From: Syntrophorhabdus sp.
Lineage (GTDB): Bacteria > Desulfobacterota > BSN033 > UBA1163
Assembly: GCA_020724025.1 (NCBI GenBank)
Contig: DYHU01000029.1
Coordinates: 1 to 16,319 of the forward strand
Length of the DNA stretch: 16,319 nt
Reading direction: 5' to 3'
The notes below the pieces were generated by a model that was not told the origin of the DNA, made no database searches, and worked only from the letters and a program-made list of their open reading frames with translations. Position numbers and translations under genes: made by a program. Shown here in pieces: positions 14,180 to 16,319 of this stretch (position 1 is its first letter; every line of letters begins with the position of its first letter).

Positions 14180-14914
14180 TTATAAAAAGAACTTGTTGCG
14201 GTTTTTCTCCATCAGTAGGTTGAAGCGTTTCACATGATCCTGGATAAGGGTTCGTGTCTTTTGGGCATCCTTTTGCCTAATGGCCTCTACGATCTGACAA
14301 AGGTCTTGATAAATCTTTTCGGTTATATCCCTTTCTTTCGGAAGAAATTGATCGAAATACCTAAAGATATTGCCATAGATTGTTGAGAGAACCGATTCAA
14401 GCACCCTGTTGCCAGAGATTCTGGCCAGGCAGAGATGAAATTGATTGTCTTCTTTTATAACCTCTCTCCAGCTCTGCCGGCCTTTGCCGAGAAGCTTCTT
14501 AATCGATTCGAGAAGGGAATTCAATTCCTTAAGATCTTTTTTCTTCGCCCTTGTCGCCGCCTTTGCAGCCGCAAAACCCTCCACCTCCTCTCGAAACTCG
14601 GCTAACTCCTTTAAATCGACTTTTTGATACCGGAGTAAAAGGTCGAGGCTTTCGCTGACGGTTTGCGTATTGACAGGGCAGACAATGGCTCCTCCTCTCA
14701 TCCCTGTCCGGATCTGGACCAGTTTCTTCTGCTCCAGTGTCCGGAGGCCCTCCCTCAGCGTTCCCCGGCTGACCTGAAAGGTTTCTCTTAACTGCCTTTC
14801 GCCTGGAAGCCGGTCCCCCGTTTTGAGCCTTCCCTCCAGGATGGCCTCCTGAATCTGGGAGACGATATCCTCAAACGCCCGGTTCTGTTTTGCCTTCTTA
14901 AAGATGGGGTTCAT
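14180..14914 (-). CDS. GntR-family transcriptional regulator, FadR/FCD subfamily
   Basis: This 244-residue regulator has an N-terminal winged helix (about 13-75), with GDRLPGERQLRETFQVSRG and TLREGLRTLEQKKLV as the recognition region. A helical FCD effector domain follows (about 95-235). FCD proteins usually hold a metal through Asp-x3-His, a second His and a third His. Here D156-x3-H160 and H227 are present, but the middle position is L205. There is no Shine-Dalgarno before the ATG; instead a perfect TGGT-N3-ACCA operator lies five bases upstream, overlapping the -10 box. It should therefore repress itself and probably the downstream TRAP operon, with an organic acid from the pathway as likely effector (inference). 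Confidence 0.92.
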   Translation of the reverse strand: MNPIFKKAKQNRAFEDIVSQIQEAILEGRLKTGDRLPGERQLRETFQVSRGTLREGLRTLEQKKLVQIRTGMRGGAIVCPVNTQTVSESLDLLLRYQKVDLKELAEFREEVEGFAAAKAATRAKKKDLKELNSLLESIKKLLGKGRQSWREVIKEDNQFHLCLARISGNRVLESVLSTIYGNIFRYFDQFLPKERDITEKIYQDLCQIVEAIRQKDAQKTRTLIQDHVKRFNLLMEKNRNKFFL

Positions 14915-14918
14915 TTGA

Positions 14919-14933
14919 AATGGTTAAACCATT
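14919..14933. promoter_or_regulatory. FadR-type operator (TGGT-N3-ACCA palindrome)
   Basis: AATGGTT-A-AACCATT is a perfect 15-base palindrome containing the FadR-subfamily consensus TGGT-N3-ACCA at 14921-14931. It lies four bases from the gntR start codon and overlaps the predicted -10 box. Only half-sites (for example AATGGTT near 14129-14135 on the minus strand) were seen ahead of dctP. Confidence 0.75.
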
Positions 14934-14957
14934 ACACATTCAAAGGAAATATGTCAA
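14929..14957 (-). promoter_or_regulatory. Promoter of gntR and probably the TRAP operon
   Basis: On the minus strand a perfect -35 TTGACA (14957-14952) is followed after 17 bases by TAATGG (14934-14929), a weak -10 inside the operator. Transcription would start around 14922, leaving a leader of about eight bases. This fits the lack of a ribosome-binding site and suggests near-leaderless translation. Confidence 0.5.
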
Positions 14958-14971
14958 GAGGATTTTGGGGA

Positions 14972-16177
14972 CTAGCCAGAGGCGGTCGCGTCCTTTAAAA
15001 CCACAGCCCCGGGGACAGGACAGACACAGGTGCAGATGCCGCACCCCCGGCAAACTTCATTGATCGTCACTTTCCCCTCCTTCACCTCAATGGCATTATA
15101 GAAGCAGGAACGCATACACTTCTTGCAGTTCGTGCATAACTCTCGAACGATGAGAGCACGTTCCCGGGGAAGGGATTCCATCTCCTCGTAAGTCATAGCG
15201 GCTTTAGCCGCCACCCCGATGATCTCCTGGACGGAGGAATAGCCCTTGCGATTTAAAAATTCTTCTACTCCTTTGATCACCCTTCCAAGATAACCGTATC
15301 CTTTCAACATCACGACGGAGCAGAGTTGAACCAGGGTTGCTCCGGACATAATGAACTCCACCACGTCCTTCCAGTCATAGACGCCATTTGTCCCTGTAAT
15401 GGGAATATCCAGGCCCGTATAAACTTTTGAAACCCATCGTAAGGTCAACGGCTTTACCCAGGGGCCTCCGACCCCGGCCCATCCATGGATATAAGGTTTT
15501 CCTGTCTCGATATCGAGGCAGAAGCCGACAAAACGGTTAATGATGGTCACCGCCGAGGCGCCAGCGGATTGAACCGCCCTCGCCATTTCTACTACATCCG
15601 CCAGCTGGGGAGTGAGTTTGACGATCACCGGAATCTTTACCGATCTCGAAACTTCATAAGTGATTTCCGAAGCAGCATTTCTGTCCTGCCCAACCAGCAT
15701 GCCCGTGGGAGTTCCCTTCATCTCTGATGGATGGGGACATCCGAAGTTAAGCTCGATCAGTCTGATTCCGGTATCCTCTATCATTTTGGACAGCGTAACC
15801 CAGCTCTCGACGGTCGTTCCGGCCACGCTTCCTATGACCACGCAGTCCTGTTTCAGACCAGAGGTATTGGCCTCTTTCAGCTCCTCCATCCATTCCTCCG
15901 GGGTCTCTTCGGCCAGTCCGGTCCGTCCATAGAAGGTGAAGAGCCTTGGAACTTTTCCTCTGCAGACATTGTGCGCTTCGTCAAGATAGCGCCATTTCGA
16001 CATCCGGGTCAAACGCCGAAGGGCTTCGGAGTCGGTGACAGTCTTAGCCACCAGTCCCCCTGCTCCTGTTTTGATGACCTGTCTCATATTGCGGGCGGAA
16101 AGGGTTGGCTCCGCAGAAGCCGCAATAATCGGATTTTTAAAATTCACCCCGCAAAATTGAACTTTCAAATCAGCCAT
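14972..16177 (-). CDS. PreA/dihydroorotate-dehydrogenase-like FMN enzyme with 2x[4Fe-4S] domain
   Basis: This 401-residue protein has an FMN-binding TIM-barrel of the dihydropyrimidine/dihydroorotate dehydrogenase type. It carries LIELNFGCPHPSEMKG (140-155, C147 at the usual catalytic-cysteine region), PVIVKLTPQ (183-191) and a late ITGTNGV phosphate-binding stretch (260-266). A C-terminal ferredoxin-like module has C348, C351, C354, C358 and C376, C379, C382, C386. This matches the PreA (NAD-dependent dihydropyrimidine dehydrogenase, B subunit) layout, but no PreT partner is adjacent, so a ferredoxin may be its redox partner. AGAGGGTG lies about seven bases before the ATG. It is 57 bases upstream of gntR, which has its own promoter. 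Pyrimidine reduction is only one possibility; no other pyrimidine-catabolism gene is here. Confidence 0.85.
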   Translation of the reverse strand: MADLKVQFCGVNFKNPIIAASAEPTLSARNMRQVIKTGAGGLVAKTVTDSEALRRLTRMSKWRYLDEAHNVCRGKVPRLFTFYGRTGLAEETPEEWMEELKEANTSGLKQDCVVIGSVAGTTVESWVTLSKMIEDTGIRLIELNFGCPHPSEMKGTPTGMLVGQDRNAASEITYEVSRSVKIPVIVKLTPQLADVVEMARAVQSAGASAVTIINRFVGFCLDIETGKPYIHGWAGVGGPWVKPLTLRWVSKVYTGLDIPITGTNGVYDWKDVVEFIMSGATLVQLCSVVMLKGYGYLGRVIKGVEEFLNRKGYSSVQEIIGVAAKAAMTYEEMESLPRERALIVRELCTNCKKCMRSCFYNAIEVKEGKVTINEVCRGCGICTCVCPVPGAVVLKDATASG

Positions 16178-16220
16178 ATGAAATCACCCTCTCTTCCCAT
16201 CTTTCAAACTTACCGCAACC

Positions 16221-16273
16221 TGTCATTCCGTGCTTGACTGAGCCTGCCCCGTACTTGATACGGGGGAATCCAG
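16221..16273. repeat. Short palindromic repeat ending in AATCCAG
   Basis: GTCATTCCGTGCTTGAC is followed by CCCCGTA-CTTGA-TACGGGG (16247-16265, perfect 7-bp stem) and GAATCCAG. A run of six T follows eight bases after the stem on the plus strand. The plan matches 12938-12960. The stretch 16178-16319 upstream of the PreA-like gene shows no gene start and no convincing promoter. Confidence 0.5.
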
Positions 16274-16319
16274 TTTTTTCTATTGAACCTGAAATCAAGT
16301 TCTTTTATATAGGCCCCTT

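Noticed and set aside
16247..16280. Rho-independent terminator on the plus strand
   Set aside because: The stem is separated from the T-run by eight bases and no plus-strand gene precedes it in the window.

Overview
The window reads as a piece of chromosome from an anaerobic, deltaproteobacterium-like organism (Desulfobacterota or a related lineage). This is inference. It rests on a tungsten-type aldehyde:ferredoxin oxidoreductase with its own MoaD-like protein, a TRAP transporter, a ferredoxin-domain dihydropyrimidine-dehydrogenase-like enzyme, a large multi-PAS cytoplasmic histidine kinase, and many GC-rich palindromic repeats between genes. No rRNA, tRNA, CRISPR array or transposase gene is visible.

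Region 1 (1-2102) is an accessory strip. It has an inverted repeat (61-133), a minus-strand RHH antitoxin/RelE toxin pair (144-646), a repeat-filled gap in which one palindromic element sits inside another (841-1146), and a plus-strand AbrB antitoxin/PIN toxin pair (1265-2102). Good sigma70-like promoters precede both antitoxins.

Region 2 (2107-6119, minus strand) has an AMP-forming acyl-CoA synthetase and, upstream of it, an orphan soluble histidine kinase with four PAS domains. The first two PAS domains are a recent tandem duplication. A perfect palindrome containing the kinase stop codon separates the two genes.

Region 3 (6491-16177, minus strand) looks like one catabolic locus. In transcription order it holds a PreA-like FMN/2x[4Fe-4S] dehydrogenase, a FadR-type GntR regulator with a perfect TGGT-N3-ACCA operator on its own promoter, TRAP DctP, DctQ and DctM, a DAO-family FAD oxidoreductase, an ornithine cyclodeaminase/mu-crystallin-family protein, an aldehyde ferredoxin oxidoreductase, and a MoaD-like sulfur carrier. 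The likely logic is regulated import of a small organic acid (a 2-oxo acid, amino-acid-like or aromatic acid), flavin oxidation of a C-N bond, a ketimine/amino-acid step, and ferredoxin-linked aldehyde oxidation. The adjacent CoA ligase could activate the resulting acid. The actual substrate cannot be read from the sequence.

Most longer gaps hold palindromic repeats. Copies A, B and C share long identical blocks and a two-hairpin plan. Two repeats overlap the stop codon of the preceding gene. No gene here is novel at family level; the more unusual signals are the gene combination, the nested repeat, the operator-promoter overlap, the PAS duplication and the missing FCD histidine.
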